The notes under the pieces are model-generated. The model did no database searches. It saw nothing but the letters and a program-made list of their open reading frames with translations, and was not told the origin of the DNA. The position numbers were made by a program, and so were the translations under genes. Of a stretch of DNA of 64,000 bases, positions 44,212 to 53,065 are shown one piece after another. This DNA comes from Lacrimispora saccharolytica (GTDB lineage: Bacteria > Bacillota > Clostridia > Lachnospirales > Lachnospiraceae). Position 1 is the first letter of the stretch. Each line of letters starts with the position of its first letter. The stretch spans positions 44,682 to 108,681 of the forward strand of contig JACJJN010000010.1 of the NCBI GenBank assembly GCA_016899975.1. The letters run 5' to 3'.

Positions 44212-45142
44212 CTGTCTTGTCCTTTCCGCAGGTTTCCGACACTACATACCGCGGCCGTCCCTTGATTTCTTCGTAAATTTTTGCGATATAATACCCGATG
44301 ATCCCCAGGCTGATCATAATGATGCTGCCTGTGAACAGCTGAATAATAATGACGGTTGTAAATCCGCCGAGGGCAGTTCCCGCAAACTTCTGATATAATG
44401 CTGTAATTCCCAGAACCACCGATGCACACAGCATCAGAATGCCAAGGATCGTGACGATCTGCATAGGCGCCGCAGAGAAAGACGTGACATTGGAAATTGC
44501 ATACTTGATCAGTGCGCGCGTGGACCATTTGGATTCTCCCACAGTCCGTTCCTTCACTTCGAATTCCACCTGTGTAGTTTTAAAGCCGATCCAGGAGGAC
44601 AGCGCCCGGAAAAAGGCGTTTTTTTCTTTCATATTTAATAATACATTCACTGCTTTACGGTCCAGCAGCTTAAAGTCCGAGGCTCTGGACATATCAATAT
44701 CAGTCACCTTGCTGATGATCTTGTAAAAGCACTGAGCGCTCAGCCTGTGCAGAACGGACTCTTTTCCTCTATCCGTTTTCACTGCCTCGATAATCTCATA
44801 CCCCTGCTCCCACAGACGGTACATCTCCAAAATTTTCTCCGGCGGATGCTGCAGATCACAGTCAATCACCACACAGCAGGCTCCTTTCGCGTAATACATC
44901 CCTGCAAACATGGCTGCTTCCTTCCCAAAATTCCGCGAGAAGCAGATGCCGCGTACCGCCGGATTTTTTCCTGCAGCTTCCTGTATTTTATCCCAGGTAC
45001 TGTCTTTGGAACCATCGTTTACAAAAATCAGTTCATGATCAATCGCGGCACTGGTAAGAATGGATGAAATCGTCTCAGCCGTTTTTGCGATCATTCCCTC
45101 TTCGTTGTAGGCGGGAATGATTACCGATATCATTTTGTTCAC
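44186..45142 (-). CDS. GtrB/CsbB-like undecaprenyl-phosphate glycosyltransferase
   Basis: This 318-residue GT2 of the dolichol-phosphate-mannose-synthase type has SVIIPAYNEEGMIAKTAETI, FVNDGSKDSTWDKI, VIDCDLQHPPE (DxD) and two C-terminal membrane helices (~231-290). It links a sugar to undecaprenyl phosphate on the inner membrane face, for GtrA to flip. The start may be the GTG at 45142 or the ATG at 45133; the AAAGGGAG site lies about twelve bases before the GTG. The sugar is unknown. Confidence 0.92.
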   Translation of the reverse strand: MNKMISVIIPAYNEEGMIAKTAETISSILTSAAIDHELIFVNDGSKDSTWDKIQEAAGKNPAVRGICFSRNFGKEAAMFAGMYYAKGACCVVIDCDLQHPPEKILEMYRLWEQGYEIIEAVKTDRGKESVLHRLSAQCFYKIISKVTDIDMSRASDFKLLDRKAVNVLLNMKEKNAFFRALSSWIGFKTTQVEFEVKERTVGESKWSTRALIKYAISNVTSFSAAPMQIVTILGILMLCASVVLGITALYQKFAGTALGGFTTVIIIQLFTGSIIMISLGIIGYYIAKIYEEIKGRPRYVVSETCGKDKTDEKTAENI

Positions 45143-45342
45143 TTTTTCATTTCGCTCCCTTTCGTCCGTGTTTCAGACATGACAAATCGCCGCAAGGCAT
45201 TTTTGCCATACGACGTTCGCCTGCGGCAGGCGCTGAATGAACCGCGCCCCTGCCGCCCAGATCCTTCCCGTCTTTTCCGGGATATCGTAACTGTTCAGCC
45301 ATCGGAACTTTTACGTGAGATCCGCATGTTATATAGTATGCA
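45143..45342. other. Intergenic region with hairpin between gtrB and psd
   Basis: The 200-base gap lies between two minus-strand genes. A GC hairpin CGCCTG CGG CAGGCG (45218-45232) may terminate the upstream phospholipid operon, though no long T run follows on the minus strand. No coding frame or consensus promoter is evident, so expression of gtrB from here is possible but unsupported. Confidence 0.45.
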
Positions 45343-46233
45343 CTAATTTGTTCGGAAAAACAATACCTGATTTGCTCTCCCCACGGCTTCTCCCTGCCGC
45401 ACGCTCACCTCAATCCCCCTGCGGGAATACTCCAGAAGATCCTGATCCGGATATACCCGTCCTTTCTGTGTCATCAGCAGGATCGTCGATCCGCCGAAAG
45501 CGAAGGCTCCCTTTTCCTGTCCGCGGCGGAACACTCTCCCCTGGCGGTGATTCTCGATTTTCCCCACCAGCAGTGCACCAACTTCCATCTGCAGCACTGT
45601 TCCGAAATTTTCCGTGCGAAGAAGGGAATATTCCCTGGTATTTTCCTTGTAAACAGGAAATACATCGTTCGCCACAGGATTGACCGTATGAAATACGCCG
45701 GGAATCCGGACAGATTCTGACTCCACGCCCCGGTCGATATAGATATACCGGTGATAATCCTCCACACTCAGCCGGAACACCCACAGATATCCACCGGCAT
45801 AAGCCTTCGCCAGTTTGCGGTTCCGGAGCAGCCGCTCTGCCGTATAACGCGTATGTTTGATCTGAAACACAGACTTCTCATCAAGCTTTGAAACGCTGAC
45901 CTTTCCATCACAGGGGCTGACGAAATGCTCCGGCTCCATATCCACCGGACGTGCGCCGGGAAGCGCTTTTCTCTGAAAAAAATCATTGTAAGAATCAAAC
46001 GGTCCCTGTTCATAATCAGACAGATCCATACCGCTGGCACGGACAAACGGCCGGATCAGAAGACTGGAAGGCCTGGAAGACAGAATCTTTCCTCCCAGTT
46101 TCGACACCGCCGGAGAAATCAGCGGGCGAAGCAGCAGTCTTCCCACACAATGTCCGTACAGCCATTCCAGCAGCCGGTCCTGTGCAGAATTCTGTTCCTT
46201 GATCTTTCCATTTCTGTCGGCAATCCGATACAT
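45343..46233 (-). CDS. psd: Phosphatidylserine decarboxylase
   Basis: This 296-residue proenzyme decarboxylates phosphatidylserine to phosphatidylethanolamine at the membrane. The autocleavage region is FAFGGSTILLM near the C-terminus (GST, cleaved Gly-Ser to create the pyruvoyl group). VSPCDGKVSV (Asp of the protease-like triad), YHRYIYIDRGV and HTVNPVA (His) are conserved. The ATG at 46233 follows GAGGAGGG; a longer frame reaching 46284 has no ribosome site. It lies 14 bp after pssA, its biosynthetic partner. Confidence 0.95.
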   Translation of the reverse strand: MYRIADRNGKIKEQNSAQDRLLEWLYGHCVGRLLLRPLISPAVSKLGGKILSSRPSSLLIRPFVRASGMDLSDYEQGPFDSYNDFFQRKALPGARPVDMEPEHFVSPCDGKVSVSKLDEKSVFQIKHTRYTAERLLRNRKLAKAYAGGYLWVFRLSVEDYHRYIYIDRGVESESVRIPGVFHTVNPVANDVFPVYKENTREYSLLRTENFGTVLQMEVGALLVGKIENHRQGRVFRRGQEKGAFAFGGSTILLMTQKGRVYPDQDLLEYSRRGIEVSVRQGEAVGRANQVLFFRTN

Positions 46234-46247
46234 ATTCTTTTCCCTCC

Positions 46248-46901
46248 TCAGATCCGATGCATCAATCTCCACCAACTCTGCCATGCGAACAGAATCACCA
46301 GTACCGCCGCCGCAATCACCGCCACCAGCAAAATCAGCTCTCTGACCGAAGGCTTGCGAAGTTTGAAATCCGTCACAAACAGAAGTCCTACAATCGCCAC
46401 CAGGAGGTGCAGAAGCACCTTGAACGCCAGCGCGCTGTGAAGCAGCGGAGAAATCACAAATAGCAGCGGAAGCGCGATCGCCATGGAAGTGATCGGCAGA
46501 CCCTGATAATACTTTCTCGCCTCGTCCGTCTCATTCTGGCGCTTCGCTTCCATCACATTAAAATATCCCAGGCGAATGACACCCGCCAATCCGTAAAAGA
46601 CCAGAAGAATCATGCTGCCGATATAACGCATTCCCAGCTGATAACACAGCACAATCGGAAAAACACCGAAGCAGACCACATCGCACAACGAATCGATCTG
46701 AATCCCGAAATTCTTCTCGTCTTCCGTGCGTTCCTTCTTGGTCCTGGCAATCTTTCCGTCAAACATATCGCACAGCCCGGAAAACGCCAGGAAAACAATC
46801 GCCCAGCGCACGTGGCCTGTCGACGCGCAGAAAATCCCGGAAACCGCCGAAGCAAAACTGATATAAGTCAGAATTACTGTGTAATCATAAAACCCAATCA
46901 T
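46248..46901 (-). CDS. pssA: CDP-diacylglycerol-serine O-phosphatidyltransferase
   Basis: This 217-residue integral membrane protein has the CDP-alcohol phosphatidyltransferase motif: DMFDGKIAR followed by G and the spaced aspartates in FGIQIDSLCD. It makes phosphatidylserine from CDP-diacylglycerol and serine, which psd then decarboxylates. It has about six to seven membrane helices. It overlaps the YbhN-like gene upstream by 4 bp and precedes psd, forming a coherent phospholipid operon. Confidence 0.94.
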   Translation of the reverse strand: MIGFYDYTVILTYISFASAVSGIFCASTGHVRWAIVFLAFSGLCDMFDGKIARTKKERTEDEKNFGIQIDSLCDVVCFGVFPIVLCYQLGMRYIGSMILLVFYGLAGVIRLGYFNVMEAKRQNETDEARKYYQGLPITSMAIALPLLFVISPLLHSALAFKVLLHLLVAIVGLLFVTDFKLRKPSVRELILLVAVIAAAVLVILFAWQSWWRLMHRI

Positions 46902-47935
46902 AAACCATCCTCCTCATTTGTATTTATGGAATAATAAATCTGAGCCACAACGGTAAACAATGCACTGATCAGCAGCTGACTGTAATATCCAAGCCCTCTG
47001 GAAAGCACCATCGCCGGCAGCAGAACGCCGGGAAAAACCGTTGCAAAAATATTCAGGAACAATGTCTCACTAATGCCCATTCCCCCCGGCAGCGGCAGCA
47101 TGTCCACGGCAACCGAAATTACCGCCTGCAGCAGGATCACATCCAAAAGGGAAGTGCCGTGCATCCGAAACGCCAGGTAGACAAACCACGTAACAGAAAA
47201 CAGCGCGATTCTCTGAAGAAATGTGAGAACAATCACATGAAATAAAACTTTTTTGTGCTCTTTCAGGTAAGCCGCCGTCTCCCGGTAAACCTCCATGGAA
47301 TCTTTCAGCTTCTGCCTGCGCGCTTCTTTCCTTTTCATCAGACGCATACGCTCCAGAAGATCCATTCCTTTCAGCAGCATGTCCTCCGCCATAACCGGAT
47401 GAAAGACAAGGATCGTCATAAAAGCCACGCAAAACACATTCAGCGTCAGCCCCAGATAGTAAACCGGCAGAATCCCCTCCAGATACATGTGGAGAAATCC
47501 TCTTCCAAAGATCAGAATCCCCAGGCCGATCACGACCAGCACCAGCTTGTAAGTGATCGTGACCACCATCAGAATGACCGTCGACACCGGTATCGGTATC
47601 TTCTCTTTCTTCATATAGTAAATCTGCATCGGCTGACCGCCGCTGGCAGAGGGCGTAATACAACTGAAGAAAAATCCCACAGAGGAAAACAGAAAACAGA
47701 TCCTCTTTTTTAATCGAATTCCGAAAGAACGCATCATATACCAGATGATGATGGACTCTCCCCAGATAAAAAAGACCACCAGACAAACGCCGGGAATCAG
47801 CCATTTTATCTGTGAACTGCGAATGGCTTCCGCCATCGCTCCGAGATCTTCCCCGTGGAAAACGCCGTATACCGTCAGTCCAAACACCACCAGCAGAAAA
47901 CTTACATTAAACAGCGCTTTCTTCTTCGTCTGCAT
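46898..47935 (-). CDS. YbhN/AglD-like (lysylphosphatidylglycerol-synthase-type) membrane protein
   Basis: This 345-residue protein has about eight membrane helices and the UPF0104 pattern (SVGFFFSCITPSASGGQPMQIYYMKKE; MLPLPGGMGISETLFLNIFA). It lacks the cytoplasmic aminoacyltransferase domain of MprF. Family members act as lipid flippases or transport factors. The ATG at 47935 has AGGAGGT five bases upstream and lies within the end of the PAP2 gene. In this operon a role in moving PS, PE or a lipid intermediate is inferred. Confidence 0.85.
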   Translation of the reverse strand: MQTKKKALFNVSFLLVVFGLTVYGVFHGEDLGAMAEAIRSSQIKWLIPGVCLVVFFIWGESIIIWYMMRSFGIRLKKRICFLFSSVGFFFSCITPSASGGQPMQIYYMKKEKIPIPVSTVILMVVTITYKLVLVVIGLGILIFGRGFLHMYLEGILPVYYLGLTLNVFCVAFMTILVFHPVMAEDMLLKGMDLLERMRLMKRKEARRQKLKDSMEVYRETAAYLKEHKKVLFHVIVLTFLQRIALFSVTWFVYLAFRMHGTSLLDVILLQAVISVAVDMLPLPGGMGISETLFLNIFATVFPGVLLPAMVLSRGLGYYSQLLISALFTVVAQIYYSINTNEEDGL

Positions 47936-48632
47936 GGAGCACCTCCTTTTTTCCGCGGAAGATCCGGTCATTGACTCCGTCCAGAACTCTCCGGTAGACG
48001 CCGGACACCGCCGGAAGTTTTCCCACTCTCAGACAGATTTCCGCCAGCAAAATCCCTCCCGCCACATCCGCGATCACATGCTGCTTCGTCGTCAGCGTCG
48101 AGGCACATACCAGCAGAGCCATCACACAGGAAAATCTCCGGTACCACACCGGAAGATCCTCTCTGTCCCGGATACCGATATAGCAGAACCAGCTGACCAG
48201 GCAGTGAATCGAAGGAAAGAGATTGTCCGCCGCATCCACGGAATATACCCAGAGCATCACCTGATTCCAGAACCCGTCAGGCACCACTTCCGGCCGGATA
48301 TTTGTGGTCGGAAACACAAGATAAAAGATAAGACAGATGACTCTTGAAAGAAAATCTCCCGCAAAAAAACGGCAGACCTCCTCCTTCCCCTGGCGCGCGA
48401 TCAGAATATAATTGACCGCCCAGAACAGATAACATCCAAGATAAATGGCCGCTGACGGAGCGAAAAACGGAATCATCCGATCGATGGAGCTTTCAATATT
48501 ATGGTGTGTCCATCCACCGGCAATGGCTCTTGCTCCGGTGTATACTACCGTATTAAACAGAAACGCGAAAATCACCGCAACATAACTGTACCGCGGCAGC
48601 AACACTGCCGTTCGTATCTTCTTTTTGTTCAT
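47907..48632 (-). CDS. PAP2-family membrane phosphatase
   Basis: This 241-residue protein has about six membrane helices. PAP2 motifs are visible as FPSIHCLVSW and TLTTKQHVIADVAGG (catalytic His region), though the first KxxxxxxRP motif is not well preserved. The ATG at 48632 follows GGGGAG; a longer frame to 48701 runs into the upstream inverted repeat. As first gene of the phospholipid operon it probably dephosphorylates phosphatidate, phosphatidylglycerol phosphate or undecaprenyl diphosphate. Confidence 0.85.
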   Translation of the reverse strand: MNKKKIRTAVLLPRYSYVAVIFAFLFNTVVYTGARAIAGGWTHHNIESSIDRMIPFFAPSAAIYLGCYLFWAVNYILIARQGKEEVCRFFAGDFLSRVICLIFYLVFPTTNIRPEVVPDGFWNQVMLWVYSVDAADNLFPSIHCLVSWFCYIGIRDREDLPVWYRRFSCVMALLVCASTLTTKQHVIADVAGGILLAEICLRVGKLPAVSGVYRRVLDGVNDRIFRGKKEVLHADEEESAV

Positions 48633-48658
48633 TTTCTTCTCCCCTCTTTTCAACACGA

Positions 48659-48722
48659 AATCCCCCTGATAAGCTGACCGGGATTCGTGTTTCAATGACA
48701 CGGTCAGTATATCAGGGGGATT
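48659..48722. repeat. 22-bp near-perfect inverted repeat with nested hairpin upstream of the PAP2 operon
   Basis: Bases 48659-48680 and 48701-48722 pair with two mismatches (outer part AATCCCCCTGATA), leaving a 20-base loop with a smaller CGTGT/ACACG stem. It lies 26 bp before the PAP2 start and 154 bp after the VanY-like stop on the same strand. On the minus strand it is followed by TTTCGTGTTG. It may be a terminator or a leader control hairpin. Confidence 0.8.
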
Positions 48723-48876
48723 CTTTGGTTACAATAGCCCCGCCTCTTTCTTCAAAAAATGTTAAGAGCCGCTCAAATTTTTCGTTATCTTCCTTCGTTT
48801 TTTCTTGTGATTTCTCTAAGAATTTCTGATGTTTCCGAAAGGAAAACTTAAATTTTTCAAATATAATTGTTACGTA

Positions 48877-49803
48877 TCAGCTGCAGTATTTTTCCAGATA
48901 TTCCTCCAGACACAAATCTTCCTCATACATGATCTTCGCCGCTTCTTTTCCCACATAGCGGTAATGCCATGGCTCATAAATGATGCCGGTCAATGCGCTT
49001 TTGTCCGACGGATACCGGAGGACAAATCCGTATTTCCAGCTGTTTTTCATCAGCCACTTCTGTACCGGAGTATTCTCCTGCTCCGTCTCCAGCTCCGGAT
49101 AACTGCTGTCCACAATGTCCAGCGCAAGGCCGAGTTCATGTTCACTGGTGCCCGGAACAGCCACGGTCTTCGCCGCCTCCACGGCAACATCCTCTTCCGG
49201 ATATCCCGCCCGGATCAGGCGGTATTCCTTATCTGCGATCAGCGCCTCCTGCTTTTCCCTGGAACGCCAGGACGAGCAGATGACCGGATTCAGCCCCTCC
49301 CCGCGGCAGTCGTCCATCATCTGCTGAAGCATCGGATAACATCTGGCGTCAACGGCCTGGCCGTTGCTGAGTTCCTCCAGTTCCACCTGATAATCCTCCG
49401 GAATCGCGTTCCATGGGTTGACAAGGATCAGATTCCATTTTTCGGAACAAGACCGTATATGCGTAATCCCCTCGTCGCCGGAGCCTCCGGCTGTCGCAGT
49501 ATCCTCTTTCCCAGTTCCCTCGTCAATCTTCAATCCTGCTGAAAACAGACCTCCCTCGTCTGCCTCCGCCACATTTTCCGTGTTTACTGCAGCGTCTTTC
49601 GTCTCTTCCCAAAATTCCTCTTCGGCGCGATGTTGTTTTATATTCATGAACTTTTCCACTCCCATCAAAAGCAGAAGAATCGCCAGAAACGCCAGCACGG
49701 TCAGTCTCAGATACAGAACTTCTTTTCTTCTCTTTTTCCTCAGTCTCCTCCGTACCGCTTCTCTTTCTTCAAAGTCTGATGTCGTTTCTTTTCTGTCCGG
49801 CAT
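48877..49803 (-). CDS. VanY-type D-alanyl-D-alanine carboxypeptidase (M15B)
   Basis: This 308-residue membrane-anchored protein has a basic N-terminus, one helix (~residues 32-50), an acidic linker, then the zinc peptidase domain: SSWRSREKQ, the zinc motif GTSEHELGLALDI (His, Asp), and EPWHYRYV (catalytic Glu, zinc His). It trims D-Ala from peptidoglycan stem peptides outside the membrane. The ATG at 49803 follows GAGGTG by six bases; the GTG nine bases upstream overlaps that site. An inverted repeat AACGT/ACGTT (49873-49888) lies upstream. Confidence 0.93.
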   Translation of the reverse strand: MPDRKETTSDFEEREAVRRRLRKKRRKEVLYLRLTVLAFLAILLLLMGVEKFMNIKQHRAEEEFWEETKDAAVNTENVAEADEGGLFSAGLKIDEGTGKEDTATAGGSGDEGITHIRSCSEKWNLILVNPWNAIPEDYQVELEELSNGQAVDARCYPMLQQMMDDCRGEGLNPVICSSWRSREKQEALIADKEYRLIRAGYPEEDVAVEAAKTVAVPGTSEHELGLALDIVDSSYPELETEQENTPVQKWLMKNSWKYGFVLRYPSDKSALTGIIYEPWHYRYVGKEAAKIMYEEDLCLEEYLEKYCS

Positions 49804-49986
49804 AACTTTCACCTCGTGATCTCTGTGATTTCGCTTCTCCCCTGCCGCCCCTTTCTTCAGCGTTCAGACAGAAACGTTTATTTACGTTATGCCCATATTT
49901 TAGCGGATTCTTTCCTACAAACTGCATGTTTCCGGCATCAGAACGCCATCTTTTCTCTTACAGAGCGACCTTCCTCCCGCATATTC

Positions 49987-50916
49987 CTAATTGATCTGAT
50001 ACCAGGAACCGTCCATCATGGTCCGGAAAGGAATGATCACCTCACTTCCCCTGCTGTCCTCAAACGCCAGGTATCCGGTCATGACTGTTTCATAGGCATC
50101 ACCCTCCACTTTCCCATACACCGTATCCTGCAGCTTCAGCTCATAATATTCCTCACAGAAGCTGCCGGCCTTCTGCATCATCTCCTGCAGGAATGCTTCC
50201 CCTTTCTGATCATATTCCGTCCGGTTCGTCTCAAAACTCTCGATCCGTCGATATTTCTCCTCATCCGTCATTCCCTTCTGCCAGGAAAAGCTTACCGCCT
50301 TTCCGCTTCTGTCGTCGATCATCAGATCCAGGACATCCCCCTGGGCGTTGGAAAGCTGACATTGCCACAAAACGGCTGCCGTACTTCCCTTTGCGTTTTC
50401 ATCCTGAGTATTATCTCCTTCCTCATCCAGCGACCCAAGTTCTGCTTCTCCCCAGTTCTCCTGTATAGTATCATATTCACGCTCCATGTCTTCTGCTGCA
50501 TTTTCCCAGTCCTCGCTGCCGGTTTCATACCCCCAGGCATCAAGATTCATATCCCCGCCGCTGTAATAGGAAATAGCGATCAGCGGATATTCGTCATGAT
50601 AAGAAAAAGAACGCATTGCCACAAGTCCCGCGTCCGCCAGACTTTCCACCGCCTTCTGCTCCAGCTCTTCCATCTCCGATTTTTCCCGTACCACGCCGTA
50701 TTCCAGCTCAAAACTGATGTATCCGCTTCCCACCAGCTGAAGCACGTCGGACATTTCTTCCATGGATTCCACCTGGACACTGTCCGTCTCAAATTCCGCC
50801 GTCTCTGTTTCCAGCCTCCGGTCTACCACCGCCGTCACTGCTTCCGGGGCGAAAAATCCAACGATCAGTATCCCCACCGTCAAAAACGTGGACGCAATCA
50901 TGGTTCCAGCTTTCAT
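49987..50916 (-). CDS. Membrane-anchored extracytoplasmic protein encoded with the two-component system
   Basis: This 309-residue protein has a single N-terminal signal anchor (MIASTFLTVGILIVGFF) and a strongly acidic external remainder, without cysteine lipobox. Residues ~80-300 look alpha/beta with aromatic SYYSGGDMNLDAWGYE. It overlaps the histidine kinase gene by 4 bp. No family is recognised. A role as sensor accessory, or as an effector of the same stress response, is inferred from coupling. Confidence 0.75.
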   Translation of the reverse strand: MKAGTMIASTFLTVGILIVGFFAPEAVTAVVDRRLETETAEFETDSVQVESMEEMSDVLQLVGSGYISFELEYGVVREKSEMEELEQKAVESLADAGLVAMRSFSYHDEYPLIAISYYSGGDMNLDAWGYETGSEDWENAAEDMEREYDTIQENWGEAELGSLDEEGDNTQDENAKGSTAAVLWQCQLSNAQGDVLDLMIDDRSGKAVSFSWQKGMTDEEKYRRIESFETNRTEYDQKGEAFLQEMMQKAGSFCEEYYELKLQDTVYGKVEGDAYETVMTGYLAFEDSRGSEVIIPFRTMMDGSWYQIN

Positions 50917-52313
50917 AAACGCCCTCCCTTCAATTCCGCAATGACTTTCGTTCCTCTGCCTTCCTGGCTCTCAAAATGCAGAGAACCCTTATGAAGCTCC
51001 GCAATCTTCGCGCAGAGTGTCAGGCCCAGCCCGGCGCCTCCCTGCCGCCGGGATCTGGATTTGTCCACCCGGTAAAAAGCTTCTGTCAGGCGCTCCAGCG
51101 ATTCCGCCGGAATTCCAGGACCATTGTCCTCCACACAGAGTGTACAGCCCTCAGCGGTAGTCTCCACGGAAACCGTCACCTCTCCGCCATCAGACAAAGC
51201 TTTTCTCGCATTGTCCAGCAGATTGACCAGCAGAGAACGAAACAGATCAGGCTCCAGCAGACAGCGCCCCTGCCCACAGCGACAGGTCAGCACAATTCCC
51301 TGCTCCCGATACCCCGGTTCCAGATGCTCCGCCATATCCCGGACAATCCGCCCAGGGTTCTGTTCGGAAAGGACAACTTCCCCCTGATCCGCAACATAGA
51401 TATCCAACAGTTTCAAAGACAGGCGCTCCAGCCGCTTTCCCTCCGAAAAAATATAATTCGCCGCGTCCCTGCGTTCTTCCTCCGTCAGATCCTGGCTGCG
51501 CAGAAGATCCGCATAACCCAGCACCGCTGTCATCGGCGTCTTCAGTTCATGGGTAAAACTGCTGACAAAACGCTCCTGGCGTTCCACCGATTCCTTCAGA
51601 TCCAGAATATTCTGTTCCACCTGTCCCGCCATCCGGTCGAAATCCTCCGAAAGACGCCCGATCTCATCTCCGGAACGGATCCCGGACCGATAGCTAAAAT
51701 TTCCCTGGGCGATCTCCCTGGCTCCTTTGGAGAGCCTGGACAACGACCTGGTCAGTACCAGAGCCATCGTATAAGCCAAAGCCGCGCATAATACCGTCAT
51801 TCCAAGGAAAATCCTCCGGTACGCCGCCTGCTGCTGCTCTCTGGTACGATAGAGCATAGAAATATTGTGTGCCATATCCAGATACAGCGTTCTGTCCCCG
51901 GCAAGAAAAGCGCCGGAAAGCTGGAGATACCGTTCCCCGGCGCCATCCTCAAAATAACTGATCGCACAATGCTGCGTATCCACTGTTCCTCTGGGATCTT
52001 GAAAATACTCTGCGGCATCCCCGCTGCTGTACAGCCTGCCGTCCTCCGAATACAGACTGATCGCCGACCACGAACCGCCCTGATCGGAAAGCTGCCGGAA
52101 AAGAGCCTGGATCTCCTCCGTGCTGGACCACGTTTCCAATTCGCCCGTCATCTGCAGCGTATAGATCAGCATCCGGTAAGAATTCTTTGCCGCTTCCTTC
52201 TCTCTGTCCAGACCGTCCTGAAAAGAAATGGCAATCAGCGCGCTGCTCCCGATACCGAACAGTACCGCCATCAGACACAGCATACAGAACGTAATTTTCA
52301 AACGAAATTTCAT
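50913..52313 (-). CDS. Sensor histidine kinase
   Basis: This 466-residue kinase has two membrane helices around an external sensor (~residues 35-165), a HAMP linker, and a HisKA domain with FTHELKTPMTAVLGY (phospho-His). The ATPase domain follows with LLVNLLDNARKA (N box), VEDNGPGIP (G1) and GGAGLGL (G2). The ATG at 52313 follows GGAGG by seven bases and overlaps the response-regulator stop by 4 bp; longer frames enter that gene. It phosphorylates the neighbouring regulator. The signal is unknown, but nearby VanY suggests the cell envelope. Confidence 0.95.
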   Translation of the reverse strand: MKFRLKITFCMLCLMAVLFGIGSSALIAISFQDGLDREKEAAKNSYRMLIYTLQMTGELETWSSTEEIQALFRQLSDQGGSWSAISLYSEDGRLYSSGDAAEYFQDPRGTVDTQHCAISYFEDGAGERYLQLSGAFLAGDRTLYLDMAHNISMLYRTREQQQAAYRRIFLGMTVLCAALAYTMALVLTRSLSRLSKGAREIAQGNFSYRSGIRSGDEIGRLSEDFDRMAGQVEQNILDLKESVERQERFVSSFTHELKTPMTAVLGYADLLRSQDLTEEERRDAANYIFSEGKRLERLSLKLLDIYVADQGEVVLSEQNPGRIVRDMAEHLEPGYREQGIVLTCRCGQGRCLLEPDLFRSLLVNLLDNARKALSDGGEVTVSVETTAEGCTLCVEDNGPGIPAESLERLTEAFYRVDKSRSRRQGGAGLGLTLCAKIAELHKGSLHFESQEGRGTKVIAELKGGRL

Positions 52314-52969
52314 TCGCGAACCTCCAGCCGGTATCCGACCTTGTTGACTGCCTGCAGTTCCCTGGTCCATCCCGTCTTTTTCCTCAGCCTCTGAACATGC
52401 AGGTCCACCGTTTTGCTCCCGTATTCAAATTCTCCGCCCCAGACTCTCTCATAAATGGTTTCCCGGTAAAGCGCCGTGTTGGGATTCCGCACAAACAAAA
52501 GCAGCAGTTCATACTCCTTCTTAGTCAGCGCAATATCTTTCCCGTCCCTCTGTACCCGCATGGAGCGGGGATCGATCCGCAGGCCGCAGACCTCAAGGAC
52601 TTCCTCTGTCTTTTTATAGCGCCGGAGCACCACGTCCACCCGCGCCAGCAGTTCGATCACCTCGAACGGCTTTACAATATAATCCTCCGCTCCCATCCGC
52701 AGGCCTTTCACCCTGTCGGTGACGGAATTTTTCGCCGTAATAAAGATCACCGGGATTTCCAGCGGCCGGATATACTCCATCAATTCAAACCCGTCAATCT
52801 TCGGCAGCATCACATCCAGCAGGATCAGGTCATACATCTTCTGCCCGATCTTTTCCGCCGCTTCCTCACCGTCATAGGTGCAGTCACAGAAATATCCCGC
52901 TTTCCTGAGGCTCATCTTCATCAGATTGGAAATTGGCGCCTCATCCTCCACGATCAGTATCTTGATCAC
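52310..52969 (-). CDS. OmpR/PhoB-family response regulator
   Basis: This 219-residue regulator has a receiver domain (IVEDEAPISN, LILLDVMLPKIDG with phospho-Asp, FITAKNS, EDYIVKPFE) and a winged-helix DNA-binding domain (RRYKK ... YELLLLFVRNP ... YERVWGGEFEYGSKTVDLHVQRLRKK). The start is a GTG at 52969 preceded by GGGGGAG. It is first in its operon, behind a tandem 11-bp direct repeat at 53013-53034 that has the spacing expected for a dimer of this family. Confidence 0.96.
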   Translation of the reverse strand: MIKILIVEDEAPISNLMKMSLRKAGYFCDCTYDGEEAAEKIGQKMYDLILLDVMLPKIDGFELMEYIRPLEIPVIFITAKNSVTDRVKGLRMGAEDYIVKPFEVIELLARVDVVLRRYKKTEEVLEVCGLRIDPRSMRVQRDGKDIALTKKEYELLLLFVRNPNTALYRETIYERVWGGEFEYGSKTVDLHVQRLRKKTGWTRELQAVNKVGYRLEVRE

Positions 52970-53012
52970 TCACAACTCCCCCTTCCGTCTTTCCTCTATT
53001 TTACCTCCTGCC

Positions 53013-53034
53013 GGCATCAAAACGGCATCAAAAC
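53013..53034. promoter_or_regulatory. Tandem 11-bp direct repeat, candidate response-regulator operator
   Basis: GGCATCAAAAC occurs twice without a gap (53013-53023 and 53024-53034), 44 bp upstream of the regulator start. Two same-orientation half-sites one helical turn apart are the classic OmpR/PhoB-type binding arrangement, so autoregulation is likely. Confidence 0.65.
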
Positions 53035-53040
53035 ATTGGA

Positions 53041-53060
53041 AGGGCGCGTACCCGCGCCCT
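53041..53060 (-). terminator. Terminator hairpin after the AEC transporter gene
   Basis: AGGGCGCG (53041-53048) and CGCGCCCT (53053-53060) form a perfect 8-bp stem with a 4-base loop, five bases after the AEC transporter stop on the minus strand. The downstream tract is only moderately T-rich (includes GTTTTG). Confidence 0.65.
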
Positions 53061-53065
53061 CCGAT

